Below, piece after piece: positions 40,669-52,834 of a stretch of DNA of 64,000 nt; within the stretch, counting starts at the first letter, position 1; each line of letters opens with the position of its first letter. Position numbers and translations under genes: made by a program. The notes under the pieces were generated by a model. That model saw only the letters and a program-made list of their open reading frames with translations, did not search any database and was not told the DNA's origin. Source of the DNA: Sorex araneus (Eukaryota > Chordata > Mammalia > Eulipotyphla > Soricidae); contig NC_073305.1 of the NCBI RefSeq assembly GCF_027595985.1, forward strand, positions 32,202,939 to 32,266,938, given 5' to 3'.

Positions 40669-41470
40669 ATCATAATCATGATGGAAAGAAATCAAAACCT
40701 GAAGGAGGCCGGAAAGTCTGGAGATGACACTGCAGCTTGACTAGGTGGGCTGGCTGGAGATGGAGCTCAGTTGTAGAATACATGCCTTGCGTGTCTTAGG
40801 CCCTAATTTGAATCAGTTAACCAAGCACCAAAGTTCACTAATCAAGTGTTGGGTCAGGAAGGCCTCACAGTATCAGATCAAAGCATAGAGAGTGAGCTCA
40901 GAGAAGCAGGCCTCAAGGAAAAATACTCCAGATAGGAACATCAGGTGGGTACCCTGTTACCTAGCATCATATTTGAGATGTTCAGGGAACAGCAAGGATG
41001 CCAAGGAGTGGGCAAAGGGAAGAACAGGGAGGGAAGACAGAGAGGCCTGAATGTCTGGGATGGGTAGAATAAAGACCTCCTTAGGCCTGGTGAAACTTTG
41101 GCTTCTCTGCTGAGTAAGATTAGGAATTCCTTGGAAGTATAAGCAGAATATTCCTTGATTCACTGGCATTATTACCTTGTACCAGGATCCCTCTATCTGC
41201 CCCAGTATGAAAAATCAACATGAACAGGCGGGCGGGGGGGGGGGGGGGAGTGTAGAAGCAGGTAGACCAGTTAGCCTGGCTGTTGCCAATTCCAATCAGG
41301 AGGGATGCTGAGAACCAGACCTGGGCGGTAGTCATGGAGATGATGGGAATGAATCAACGGATTAATTTTGACAGCAAGACCAAGAGTGGCGTGGCAGGTA
41401 AGAGAAAGACTTGCACACAGTGACTGCAAGGTCCTTGCACTGAATAAAGGGAGTCATGGAGCTGCCACTT

Positions 41471-41646
41471 CTTTTTTTTTTTTCTTTTTAGGTCACACCC
41501 GGCGATGCACAGGGGTCACTCCTGGCTCTGCATGCAGGAATTACTCCTGGCGGTGCTCGGGGGACCATATGGGATGCTGGGAATCGAACTCGGGTCGGCC
41601 GCGTGCAAGGCAAACGCTCTACCCGCTGTGCTATCACTCCAGCCCC
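41471..41646 (-). mobile_element. young SOR SINE
   Basis: Full antisense copy; TGCCACTTCT occurs on both sides (about 41463 and 41651). Confidence 0.95.
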
Positions 41647-41914
41647 AGGTGCCACTTCTGGATGTGGGGAAGGTGGATGTTGGGTGGCTAAGCCAGGAAG
41701 CTGGCACAGAGCAGGCTGCTGGGATTGAGAAGGGGAGTTTCCGGTTGCAAATAAAACTGGAGCACTTTCTCACAACAGGTCTTGAAGTAGAGCTTCAAAT
41801 AGTGACCTGAATGCATGCGCTTTATTGGGACTGGGAGTGTATTCAGAAACCTGTGAAGGCCTCTCAGAGTCTGATACTGGCTCTGGGGGGGTTTCACAGG
41901 GCACAGGGGTGAAT

Positions 41915-42080
41915 TTTTTTTTCTTTTTGGGTCACACTCACGTGTTGCTCAGGGGTTACTCCTGGCTTTGCACTCAGGAATCACTGCTGGCGGTGCTCAC
42001 TGATGGGATGCTGGGAATCGAACCTGGGTTGGCCACGTGTAAGGCAAACACCCTACCTGCTGTGCTATCATTCCAGCCCC
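41915..42080 (-). mobile_element. SOR SINE with target-site duplication
   Basis: Flanked by CAGGGGTGAATTTTT, and a third CCAGGGGTGAATTTTT follows after a T/C run, so the flank was duplicated again. Confidence 0.93.
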
Positions 42081-42261
42081 AGGGGTGAATTTTTTTTTTT
42101 CCCCAGGGGTGAATTTTTGAAGCAAAATATAGTCTGCTAATGCAGCTGACGGGCACATTTCAGGGACCATGTGGTGCAGAAAATAATTTAGTTCAGAGTT
42201 TGAACTTACAAGACTTGTCTGCTAACACCAGAGCCACATCCTCTGCCCCCAAGGCCATTTT

Positions 42262-42426
42262 GTTTGTTGGTTTTGGCCACACTAAGCGATATTGAGGGCT
42301 TACTCCTGGCTCTGCACTCAGGAATTACTCCTGGCGCTGCTCTGGAAACCATATGGGATGCCGGGGATTGAACCCGGGTTGGCCGTGTGCAAGGCCAGTG
42401 CCTTACTGTACTATTGCTCCAGCCCC
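42262..42426 (-). mobile_element. SOR SINE
   Basis: TTTTGGCCACACTAAGCGAT through ACTATTGCTCCAGCCCC. Confidence 0.9.
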
Positions 42427-42721
42427 TCCTGAGCATTATTTAGAGGGGGGCTGTTGCCTTGAGTGCAGCCCACAGGCTCAGATGGAGTTGTGGGGTGTTG
42501 CCTACATTGCCTCAGGGAGGAGAACCTGGGAGAAGCCCCACAGCACCCCCTGCTGGACCCAGGCGTCAATGGCACTTGAAGCTGAGGCTGGCTGGGTCTT
42601 CTCCTCACGTGAGGTAATTTCAAAGCAGGAGAAAAGGGCCTAGGATAGCCCCTAGCAGTGAGAACCCTACCAGGAAGACAGAGCAGAGCCTGGGGTGCTG
42701 ATGTTCAGGAGCTTGATTATT

Positions 42722-42865
42722 TTTTTTCTGGGGACACAACCGTCGTGCCCTGGGACCACTCCCAGTGGTGTTGGGTGGTAGGGTGAGGGGGACCATGCAG
42801 TGTCGGGGTTGAAACTGGGCCTCCCGCCTGCAGAGCACGTGCTCTGGCCCTTCCAGCCCTCCCCG
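42722..42865 (-). mobile_element. old SINE fragment
   Basis: GGGGACACAACCGTCGTGCC through CTGGCCCTTCCAGCCC. Confidence 0.55.
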
Positions 42866-43126
42866 AGTAGGCTCTCTGGGTGCCAGTGGGCGGTCGGGAC
42901 GAGGTCAGCTTGAGGAAGCTCATCAGCCATGCAGGGCTGAGGGAATGGCAGCGTCTTGGACCTGGCCTGAAGGTTCCCACAGACCTGCCCACACATTGGC
43001 TTGTTTTCAGCAGACAGGCGGCCACTAGAGAACCTCAGAGCTCTGAGTCCAGGTTCCTCTGGGCTTGGGAGAAGCTGATCGCTGACAGAAGCCCTCAGGA
43101 AAGAGCCTGAGGCGCTGTCTCTCTCT

Positions 43127-43321
43127 CTTTTTTTTTTTTTTTTTGCCTTTTTGGGTCACACCCGGCGATGCACAGGGGTTATTCCTGGCTCTGCGCTCAG
43201 GAATTACTCCTGGCGGTGCTCAGGGGACCATATGGGATGCTGATGGGATGCTGGGAATTGAACCCGGGTCGGCCACGTGCAAGGCAAATGCCCTACCCGC
43301 TGTGCTATCGCTCCGGCCCCC
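43127..43321 (-). mobile_element. young SOR SINE with 10-base internal duplication
   Basis: Complete antisense copy in which GGGATGCTGAT is repeated as GGGATGCTGGG, lengthening the element. GGCGCTGTCTCT flanks it. Confidence 0.95.
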
Positions 43322-43399
43322 ATAAGGCGCTGTCTCTAATCATTCATGCTGGACACTCAGAGTGAAGGGCTAAGGGGAGCTTCGTGTGTCTGGGGGGCT

Positions 43400-43680
43400 T
43401 ATTATTTTATTCTGGGCCATACCTGCTGTTGTTCAGGGCTTACTTATGGCTCTGCACCCAGGGATCACTTCTGGTGGCTCTCAGATTGAACCTGACAGCC
43501 AAGGGCAAGGCTTGGAACCCTTTTAGTAGCTCTCCAGGCTCTCTGTTTCCAGGGGACAATTTGGGGCCGGAGAGATGGCTCAACGGCTCAAGGCACGGTT
43601 TGATCCCCAACATCACATGGTTCCCCAAACACCACTGCATGTGATCCCAAAACCAAAGTAAAGAAATGAATGAAAGTAAC
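43400..43680. mobile_element. two old SINE fragments
   Basis: An antisense fragment (43412-43490, GGGCCATACCTGCTGTTGTT) and a plus-strand one (43562-43670, GGGGCCGGAGAGATGGCTCA). Confidence 0.7.
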
Positions 43681-44217
43681 TGATGGTCCTCCATACACCG
43701 ACATAATCAATTAACAAATATTGTCCCAGGCCACTGTTTGTGGTTTCAGTTCCCCGTGGTCCACCGGGTCTGAACATATTGGCTGTAAGAAAATAGTCTC
43801 AGGGAGAAGGACCACATTTACATAGCTTTCCTTCATGCATGTTGTTAGGATTGGTCTCGTCAGCCTATTACTCTGCCTAATTTCTAAATCACGTTTGAAC
43901 TGTACATACAGAAACACTGTAAGGTGTTGGCGCTCCCAGACCCCCACGCGGGCCTTGGAACCTGTCTGAAGAAAAGAAAGGGTGCATCTGTCTTTCCTGG
44001 GTCTTGCCATGATGATTATTGCCACTCACCTATCGGGCTCACCTCCGAAAGCCAGGAGAAACCACCACGGCTGTCTTTGGCAGTGTGGCTCTCAGGAGCT
44101 TGCGCTCAGATTTTCATTTTTCAGAGCACAAAAATTTTATTGAGCCCAACTCAGTGGCAAACAGAAAATGATTTGTTAGGCTGTCGATGGGAAAGGGTTT
44201 ATTATGACTGCCGGTGG

Positions 44218-44223
44218 AATAAA
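44218..44223 (+). terminator. CRTAP: candidate CRTAP poly(A) signal
   Basis: AATAAA in GGTGGAATAAACAGTGG, 4.7 kb after the stop, which suits a long 3' UTR. Confidence 0.4.
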
Positions 44224-44240
44224 CAGTGGTCGGTTTCTGC

Positions 44241-45160
44241 CCACATTTATGGAAATCAGGTTTTTAAGTTTTAAAATGTGAGCCGTAAACCTAAGCTACT
44301 TCAGTTTAAAAAAAAAAATTTCAATACTTAAACTGTGGGGGAAAGGTGGCTGGGTGCCAGCGAAAACATTCTCACTTAATAGTGTTTGGGCGTGGGGCGG
44401 TGGCACAGCTCGTAGCGAGGTACTGAGAAAAACCCACAACTAATCCTTCATCGCAGCTGTCTGAACTCTTGATCATCTGCCATCCCTTAAACAGCGACTT
44501 CTTTTTTCTGCTAAGTCCAGGCTTGAATGACCTAGTGTGGAGAGTTTAAACTCTATGCGAGAGGGGAGGAGGGGAAGGAAAGGAACCTTAAATAAGCATC
44601 AGCCAAAGGTTTTGTACATTGGATTTCCTGTGCCCGCAGCCGGGCAAGGCACTTCTCTACCTCGTTCCGTGGCATGGGACCCAGCAGGGACGACCCCACA
44701 ACAGCCAGGCTTTGCCTTGCCTGACCCACTCCTAGCCCCAAGCAAACGTCCAGGGCTGGGCATTGTGCCCTAGTGGAGAAGCCCCCTCCCAAGACAGGCA
44801 CCTGGACCCCCATAGCCAAGCGGCTCACCCTCAGCCACCTCGGCCACACAGCTATGTGTCTTCTGTGGCTGCAGAATGAATGAGTTGGCTCACAGTCTTC
44901 TTGGAACTGAGCGGGTGAGATACTGGCGCCCTTTCTTACAAGGAAAGACGGGAGAGATGGAACCACCAGGCCCACAGCTACGAGATCAACCCTGGAGTCT
45001 CGAGGCCCACTAGAGGAGGGGCAGCCAGAGGTCCACCGTGGCTGATGTCCTCCTGCCTCCCCTTCGTGGGTTAGGGCAGTGATGTACAATCTCACTCTTG
45101 TGGGGCTTCAGGACTTGGGAGATTGTTGGAAAAAAAAAAGATATTTGGAAAATGACAATA
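44241..45160. other. gap between CRTAP and SUSD5, nothing recognised
   Basis: Non-repetitive sequence without a recognisable gene. A 180-codon minus-strand frame at 44553-45095 has no known domain and spans no conserved-looking splice sites. Confidence 0.5.
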
Positions 45161-45162
45161 AG

Positions 45163-45416
45163 GGCTGGAGCGATAGCACAGCGGTAGGGCATTTGCCTTG
45201 CACGTGGCCAACCTGGGTTCGATTCCTCCGCCCCTCTTGGAGAGCCTGGCAAGTTACTGAGGGTATCTCGCCTGCATGGCAGAGCCTGGCAAGCTACCTG
45301 TGGCGTATTTGATATGCCAAAAATAGTAACAACAAGTCTCAAAATGGAGATGTTACTGGTGCCCGCTCGAGCAAATCGATGAGCAACGGGATGACAGTGA
45401 CAGTGACAGTGACAAT
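45163..45416 (+). mobile_element. composite SINE with target-site duplication
   Basis: A complete sense copy: GGGCTGGAGCGATAGCACAG head, double AGCCTGGCAAG motif, tail GATGACAGTGACAGTGAC. TGACAATAAGGG flanks it. Confidence 0.96.
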
Positions 45417-45417
45417 A

Positions 45418-45565
45418 AGGGTCAGAGAGATAGGACAATGGGTAGGGTGCTTGCCCTGCATGTAAATAACCCAGGTTCAGTGCTCAGTATTGCATGTGGT
45501 CTGAGCACCGCCAGGAAGAGCTCTTGAGCACCACCAGGCATGGTACAACATTAAAAAAAAAATCA
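45418..45565 (+). mobile_element. old SOR SINE
   Basis: GGGTCAGAGAGATAGGACAA head with an A tail; it served as the landing site of the composite SINE. Confidence 0.82.
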
Positions 45566-45621
45566 TTTAATGTCTTTTGCTTGTTCTCTTTTTGGGGGGT
45601 GGGGGTGGGGTGGGGTTTGTT

Positions 45622-45785
45622 TTGTTTTGAGAAGGGGAACACCTGGCAGTGCTCAGAGCTGACTCCTGGCTCTGTGCTCAGGGATCAATCCTGGTGGGAC
45701 TTGGGGGACCATATGTAGTTCTGGGGATGGAACCTGGGCTGGCTGCATGCAAGGCATGCAAGGCTTTATCTACTATTCTAGTTCT
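45622..45785 (-). mobile_element. old SOR SINE
   Basis: GGGGAACACCTGGCAGTGCT through TCTACTATTCTAGTTC; GCATGCAAGGC is duplicated in the head. Confidence 0.82.
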
Positions 45786-45833
45786 CTACCCACCCACCCC
45801 CATTTTTTCTTTTCCCCCTGGATGGGAATGTCT

Positions 45834-46007
45834 TTTTTTTTTCTTCTTTTTGGGTCACACCTGGCAATGCACAGGGCTTCCTCCTGGCTCTGCACTCAGG
45901 AATCACCCCTGGCGGTGCTTAGGGGACCATATGGGATGCTGGGAATCGAACCCGGGTCGGCCTCGTGCAAGGCAAACGCCCTACCTGCTGTGCTATCACT
46001 CCAGCCC
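45834..46007 (-). mobile_element. young SOR SINE with long target-site duplication
   Basis: Flanked by CTGGATGGGAATGTCTT (17 bases, 45819-45835 and 46008-46024). Confidence 0.97.
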
Positions 46008-46024
46008 CTGGATGGGAATGTCTT

Positions 46025-47025
46025 AACCACACTCAGTTATGCCAGGGTGCATGTTTGTAACATGTTCTTTTTCCTGTCCTGAGATGTCTGCTGTTCATCT
46101 AGCATGCAGTGTCCTCATCCCAAACTGCCTAAGATATCACAGGGGGTACTGGAGTGTGTGTGTGTGTGTGTGGGGGGGATGGTGGTGCTTATCTGCCAAG
46201 TGCTCATCGGGAGTCTTTCCAGAGGGAGAGGCTCACGCCTCCCCAGAAGGTTCTCTCAGATATGGGAGCCCACCAGGAAAAATACTTGGAATCCATGGCT
46301 TGCTTTGGATCTGATGGGCTGGCTCATCCCTGCCAGTGTCTGAGGCATGATAGAATAGTTCCTCCTTCAAGCGAGGACTAGAAATGGCTCAGGCAGGCCT
46401 GCTGGCCGCCACCGAGGCTGCGTGTGTGGCACTGCTGGATGGGCAGGAGAAAGAGCCTCAAATAGAGGCAGATGGAAGCTGTAAAGAATCAGCCGGTGCT
46501 GAAGTAGAGAAGCATGGTGTGGAGAATCGAACCCCTGCCATTACAAGAGGTGGAGCACAGAGGGGTTTTTCTGGGTCTCCGAGGACCCTGTGGAAAGTCT
46601 GCTCTGAGGTGGAGCGTCCATGTAGAGCAAAAGAGTTTGAAAGCTGATCGATGGCTTAGGTGGGAATCCCTTGAAGCCTAGTCTTGTGCCAGGGCTGGAG
46701 GACTCGGGAGAAGGTGCACAAGGGAAGCTGGAAGGAGCGAGCTAGCAGACGGTCTCGGTGGACACCGGATCCTGATCCCCAGGAGGCTGGCCGGGCAGAG
46801 GGCGGGCCTAAGTCCTGGGCAAGGCAGTTTTCTGGGTGCGACGATGAGCGTGTCAGTAGCCACCAGGGCCGCTGGAGGACGGGTTCACTGTAGAAAAGGG
46901 GACCTGGGTGGGCACTAACATCTGTGACACTGTTTAGGAACCCGAGCAGGCTGGATTGCAGCGGACAGCTTCCGAGTCGCATCTCTCCATTCGCTCCTCC
47001 AAGACCTCTCTCTTTTGGGGGCGCG
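46025..47025. other. intergenic, no gene recognised
   Basis: Contains a short (TG)n run at 46155-46172. Several overlapping ORFs of 60-130 codons exist on both strands, none with a known domain. Confidence 0.5.
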
Positions 47026-47029
47026 GGGG

Positions 47030-47187
47030 GCTTGGACCTCACCAGGCAGCGGTCAGGACTTACTCCTGGCTCTGTGTTCAGGGATCACTCTTGGCGAACT
47101 TGGGAAACCCTATGGGGTGCCGGGGATCGAACCCAAGTTGGCCGCATGCAGGACCAATGCCCCGGCTGCTATACTCTCACTCCAGCC
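47030..47187 (-). mobile_element. SOR SINE
   Basis: GGACCTCACCAGGCAGCGGT through CTCTCACTCCAGCCC. Confidence 0.88.
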
Positions 47188-47854
47188 CTCACTTCTCATA
47201 TTTCTTTTCCACCCTGCCCTGTGCTCCAGGGGCCTCGCCCTGTGGTTGTTATTGTCCCTCATTCATCGTTGCTGCGGTCGCTGGGTTGCCCAGGCAAGAG
47301 AATTCGAAGTGGAGGAGAGGTGTTGGTCTTGCAACATCCTGCTTCCTCCTGGCCAGAGCTGGGCCAGGGCAGCCTTCCTGAGCCCGAGCGCCTGCGGGCA
47401 GAGCCTCTTCATTGCCCACGCTCTCCTGATCTCTTCAACAGCCCTCCAGTCCCCCTCGAGGGTCTCTTGCCCGTCCCATACTTCTGTGATTTGGTCCTGT
47501 TTAGTGATTCTTTTGAGCGTCGGGTCGGTTCTGGTCTCTGGAGACGGTACATGTCAAACTTCATTTCATGCTCCCAGCACTGTGTTAAATTTAGGTGCTG
47601 GGCCAGCAGGTCAGGGGAGAAGCTGAGAGATTCTTAATTTCTAACCAGCTCCCAAGGGATGCCTGTATTGCTGGCCCAGGACCCACACTTAGAGTGAGCG
47701 AGGTCCTGGGCTTTCTGTTGGGTGTGGGGAGGAGGGGGCGGAGAGGAGGAAGGGGCAGGCTGTAGACCTGCCTAAATTCCTGCTTCAGCAGGCAACAAGG
47801 TGAGAGGCTTAAGCAGAGCTATCTTTTTGTTCTGTTCTTGCTAGCTTTTGAAAA

Positions 47855-47905
47855 AAAAATTTTTTTTAATTGAATCACCATGAGATATAGTTATAAGCTT
47901 TCAAT
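47855..47905 (-). mobile_element. short L1 3' end
   Basis: T-run and ATTGAATCACCATGAGATA only, the extreme 3' end of the L1 3' UTR. Confidence 0.65.
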
Positions 47906-47911
47906 TGTTCT

Positions 47912-48043
47912 GTTCTTATTTTGTGCCACCCCTGGTGGTGCTCAGGGCTTACTCCTGGCCAGCTCCGGGAATCATATGGGGTCCTGGGGATTGAACCAGG
48001 GTTGTCTATGTGCCTTATCCACTGTACTATCTCTCTGGCTCCT
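47912..48043 (-). mobile_element. SOR SINE
   Basis: TTTTGTGCCACCCCTGGTGG through ACTATCTCTCTGGCTCC. Confidence 0.85.
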
Positions 48044-48079
48044 TAAACAGCAGTGCCAATCAAGATTACTGGAGAGTCA

Positions 48080-48253
48080 TTTTTTGGTTGTTTTGGGGCC
48101 ATAACTGGTGGTGCTCAGGGTTTACTCCTGGCTCTGAGCTCTGGGATCACTCCTGGTAGGGCTCAGGGGACCATATGGGGTGCCCAGAATTGAACCTGGG
48201 TTTGTCATGTGTAAGACAAGTGCCCTTGTCGATGTATTATTGGTCTGGCCCCT
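48080..48253 (-). mobile_element. SOR SINE
   Basis: TTTTGGGGCCATAACTGGTG through ATTATTGGTCTGGCCCC. Confidence 0.88.
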
Positions 48254-48546
48254 GGAGAATAATTTTCTTAAAAAAAAAAAAGAAAAAGAAATCACTATGA
48301 TTCAATCCATATATAAATGACATTATGCAATTGTTGGAGAGGAAAGAAGTATTTATTTTAAATATTTCAGAAGCTTTGTGTTAATGGGTGCTCCCTCCTG
48401 CCAGTTTTCATAAGCCTCAAAACATGCATCCCAACAATTTAGGTTTACTTACACACAGCATTGCATTGTTCCTTTTCTGCATGGATGTTTAGATCCTGTG
48501 ACATTAATTTAGATGACACCAACCAATAAAAACTTAATGTATTGGG

Positions 48547-48552
48547 TTTATT
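48547..48552 (-). terminator. SUSD5: candidate SUSD5 poly(A) signal
   Basis: TTTATT on the plus strand (AATAAA on the minus) with AT-rich surroundings; a second lies at 48352-48357. Confidence 0.35.
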
Positions 48553-50023
48553 TTGCAGTCCATTACTACAAAATAGAATTTTTACATGTATTAATATATT
48601 GGTAAAATTTATTAATACATTTGTATTAATATTACTTATTCTTGTGTTGGCATTAAGTCAGTGTTCTTGGGTTATTACAATAGTTGAACAATGAACAACA
48701 TGATCCCGGTGGTCGACATGAAGATTATTATATATAGTTAAAAACAGAAAAGTGACCTTGTGAAAGATCAGGAAAGAACCGAATGTATAAATACATAAAA
48801 TCTCTAGCTTTTATTCTGTTGTGTTTTGCTTTGGCTCCACGCAGACAGCATCTCATTTCTGTTGTTCTAGGTTTGATCTGCCGCACAGGTATTCCACTTG
48901 CTACCTCCGGGTCTTCATTTGCCCTAAGTCTAGGCACTAGGTCTTTCTGATGCTGTACCACCTTTATGGCCCATCGGCCTATTCCTTTTCCAAGGATCGT
49001 ATCCAAAAAGAGGTGGTCGAGTAGAAAATATCTTATAAAAATGTTCTTCCTTGGGAAAACGCCACCGGTAAGAGTTCCACTGTGAGAAAGAGCAGGACCT
49101 CTCTCAGGCCACACAACAATGCTTGATTCTCTGGTAAGGACTGTATTGCCTTCACTTCTCACCACTGAAAAACTACTGTCTAAGAAGGTGCCTTCTACCA
49201 GAAAAACAGATTATGTTTCTGCACCAGTAAGACCACCGGTGAGGGCTGCGAGGGCTGCAGGGCTCAGCTACCCCTGGCCACATCTGATTCCATGCAGGTC
49301 ACAGGAGTTCCTGGGCCTCTGTGCCTCAGAGCGATGATTCTCAGACTTGAGTGTCTCAGAATAACCTTGTTGTCCCCAACTCATTTCTGCTTCCTAAGAC
49401 TGGGATGGCACTTGGTGCCCTACATGTCTAGAGAGTCCCCTGGTTGTGTGGGTGCTGCAGGTCTCAGGACTACCACGCTCGGAGGTCCATTGTCATAACT
49501 GATACTAGGGACTATGAATGGGGCGTGCCCGCCAGCCAGGATGTGGTCTCCCCGGATTCGTGCTGTGCCCATGGAGTCCCAACTTCCACAACAGAGTGAA
49601 GACTAGGTGGGCCCAGATCGTTTTCTATTCTTTGATGATTCCTCTACTTCTCTATGATGTAGCTCCCCAGTGATAAACTTATCCTGGGATCTGTGACGTA
49701 GAGCAAGAATACTGAGACATTTCTAGGCTAGCACTAGCCAAGGACAACTAGGCACTGCTGGAGAGAGGAGACAGTGCTTCCAGGAACAAAGGTGACCTTG
49801 TCATTTAGAAAGGATGGACTGTCCACAGAAGGGAGGCAAGCGAGGTCAGTATGTAGTATGCCTCTCTTCTTCCCTCCCCACCCCCATTAAAATATCCATC
49901 TTACATAGACTCTGATATCAATTGGATAAAACCCCCCAAAGCATCTAGACAATGTCTTGGTTCTTGGGGCTCCTCTGCCTTTAGCAACATCTCAACCCTA
50001 CGAGGAAATTACCCACTATTCTT

Positions 50024-50196
50024 TTTTTTTTTTCTTTTTGGGTCACACCCAGTGATGCTCAGGAGTTACTCCTGGCTCTGCATTCAGGAATCACTCCTGA
50101 TGGTGCTCGGAGGACCACATGGGATGCTGGGGATAGAACCTGGGTTGACCACATGCAAGGCAAACGCCCTCCCTGCTGTCCTATCGCTCCAGCCCC
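50024..50196 (-). mobile_element. SOR SINE
   Basis: Full copy; sense to SUSD5, within its probable 3' UTR. Confidence 0.93.
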
Positions 50197-50671
50197 TAAC
50201 GCATTATTCTTGTATTAGCACACTTCCCAACAATTAAACTGCCACATCTTAACATAACACTGCTCTTGGTGGCTCCATTTCGCCCATCTTTTTGAAATGT
50301 TCGGGTCCCAGAGTAAGTTATTTCTTTTGAAAGAAGAAGAAGGAGAGAAGTAGAGTGCGATGAAGCAAGAGGTGAGTTCTGACCTTCCGTTGGCACGAGG
50401 GCCCAAGCACAGGTCTGGGATTAGTGCAATTCCTCCGAGGGCGGACGGTGGAGGAGACAGTGATGGGTGTGAGGGGGCACCCGAGACTTCTTGCCCTGCC
50501 AGGTGCCTCCAGAAACACTTCTCAGCCTCTGAAACAAAGACCCGAGAAAGGAAACAGAGGCGCCCTTCCGGCCGGCACCCTGCTGGCGTGGACGCTGAGT
50601 GTTTATCCGTGGGACGCACGCGCTGCCTCCTCCTCCCCAGAGGCTGTGGCCTTGCTCCCTCTGGGGGCGGC

Positions 50672-52200
<1,529 letters not shown>

Positions 52201-52439
52201 AAGAGAAAGGGAAATGAAAAGGAGATGGGAATAGATGACATAAAACTGTCAGTTACAGATGAAATGTCTTGTGTATCTCAGACAAACCCAAAGGACACAC
52301 ACAATCACAGTTAACCTGCTAGTTTTTCATGAATAGGGGGTCCAAAGTCAATCTAAAACATCTGTTATATTTCTATATACCAGCAACAAACAAATCACAG
52401 CTGGAAGCTTGTCACAAGTTGGGGGGAGAGGGCAGTTAG

Positions 52440-52830
52440 GATAAAGTAGGGGCCACTATGACAATGATAGGAGGGAATGATCACTCTGGACAGGAACTGA
52501 TTGCTGAAAGTAGGTAAAGGGATATACGTGATGACCTTTCAGTCATCACGTATGTATTGCAAACCAAAATGCCCAAAAGGAGAAAGAGAGAGACAGAGAG
52601 ACAGAGACAGAGAGACAGTGACAGAGAAAGAGAGACAGAGAGAGAAAAAGTGCCTACTGTAGAGGAAGTCTGGGGGTGGGTGGAGGGAGGGAAATGGGAC
52701 ATTGGTGGTGGGAAATGTACAGTGTTGAAGGGCTAGATGTTGGAACATTGTATGACTTAAACCCAATCATGAACAACTTCGTAACTGTATCTCATGGTAT
52801 TTTAATTAAAAAAAAATTAAATTTTAAAAA
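52440..52830 (+). mobile_element. L1 3' UTR (sense)
   Basis: The only sense copy of the L1 3' UTR: TTGCAAACCAAAATGCCC, a GAGACA-rich stretch (about 52580-52650), GGTGGTGGGAAATGTACA, then ATCTCATGGTATTTTAATT and an A-rich end. Confidence 0.8.
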
Positions 52831-52834
52831 ATGC

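Larger units (their letters stand above)
39537..44240 (+). other. CRTAP: CRTAP 3' UTR (probable extent)
   Basis: The human transcript has a long 3' UTR, so several kilobases after the stop are probably transcribed. Candidate poly(A) signals are AATAAA at 41443-41448, 41750-41755 and 44218-44223. The last follows about 300 repeat-free bases (43900-44220) and is my preferred end. The region contains L2, SOR and composite SINE insertions. Transcript data would be needed to choose. Confidence 0.45.
48300..50671 (-). other. SUSD5: SUSD5 3' UTR (probable extent)
   Basis: Downstream (leftward) of the SUSD5 stop, mostly repeat-free apart from one SINE. Minus-strand AATAAA signals lie at 48552-48547 and 48357-48352, about 2.1-2.3 kb past the stop, in an AT-rich block. 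A 145-codon minus-strand frame at 48728-49165 is probably chance within this UTR. Confidence 0.5.

Noticed and set aside
44553-45095. 180-codon minus-strand ORF between CRTAP and SUSD5
   Set aside because: Low-complexity composition, no domain, and it overlaps an ORF of similar quality on the other strand.
48728-49165. 145-codon minus-strand ORF with mixed composition
   Set aside because: It lies in the probable SUSD5 3' UTR, has no recognised domain and no promoter or splice support.
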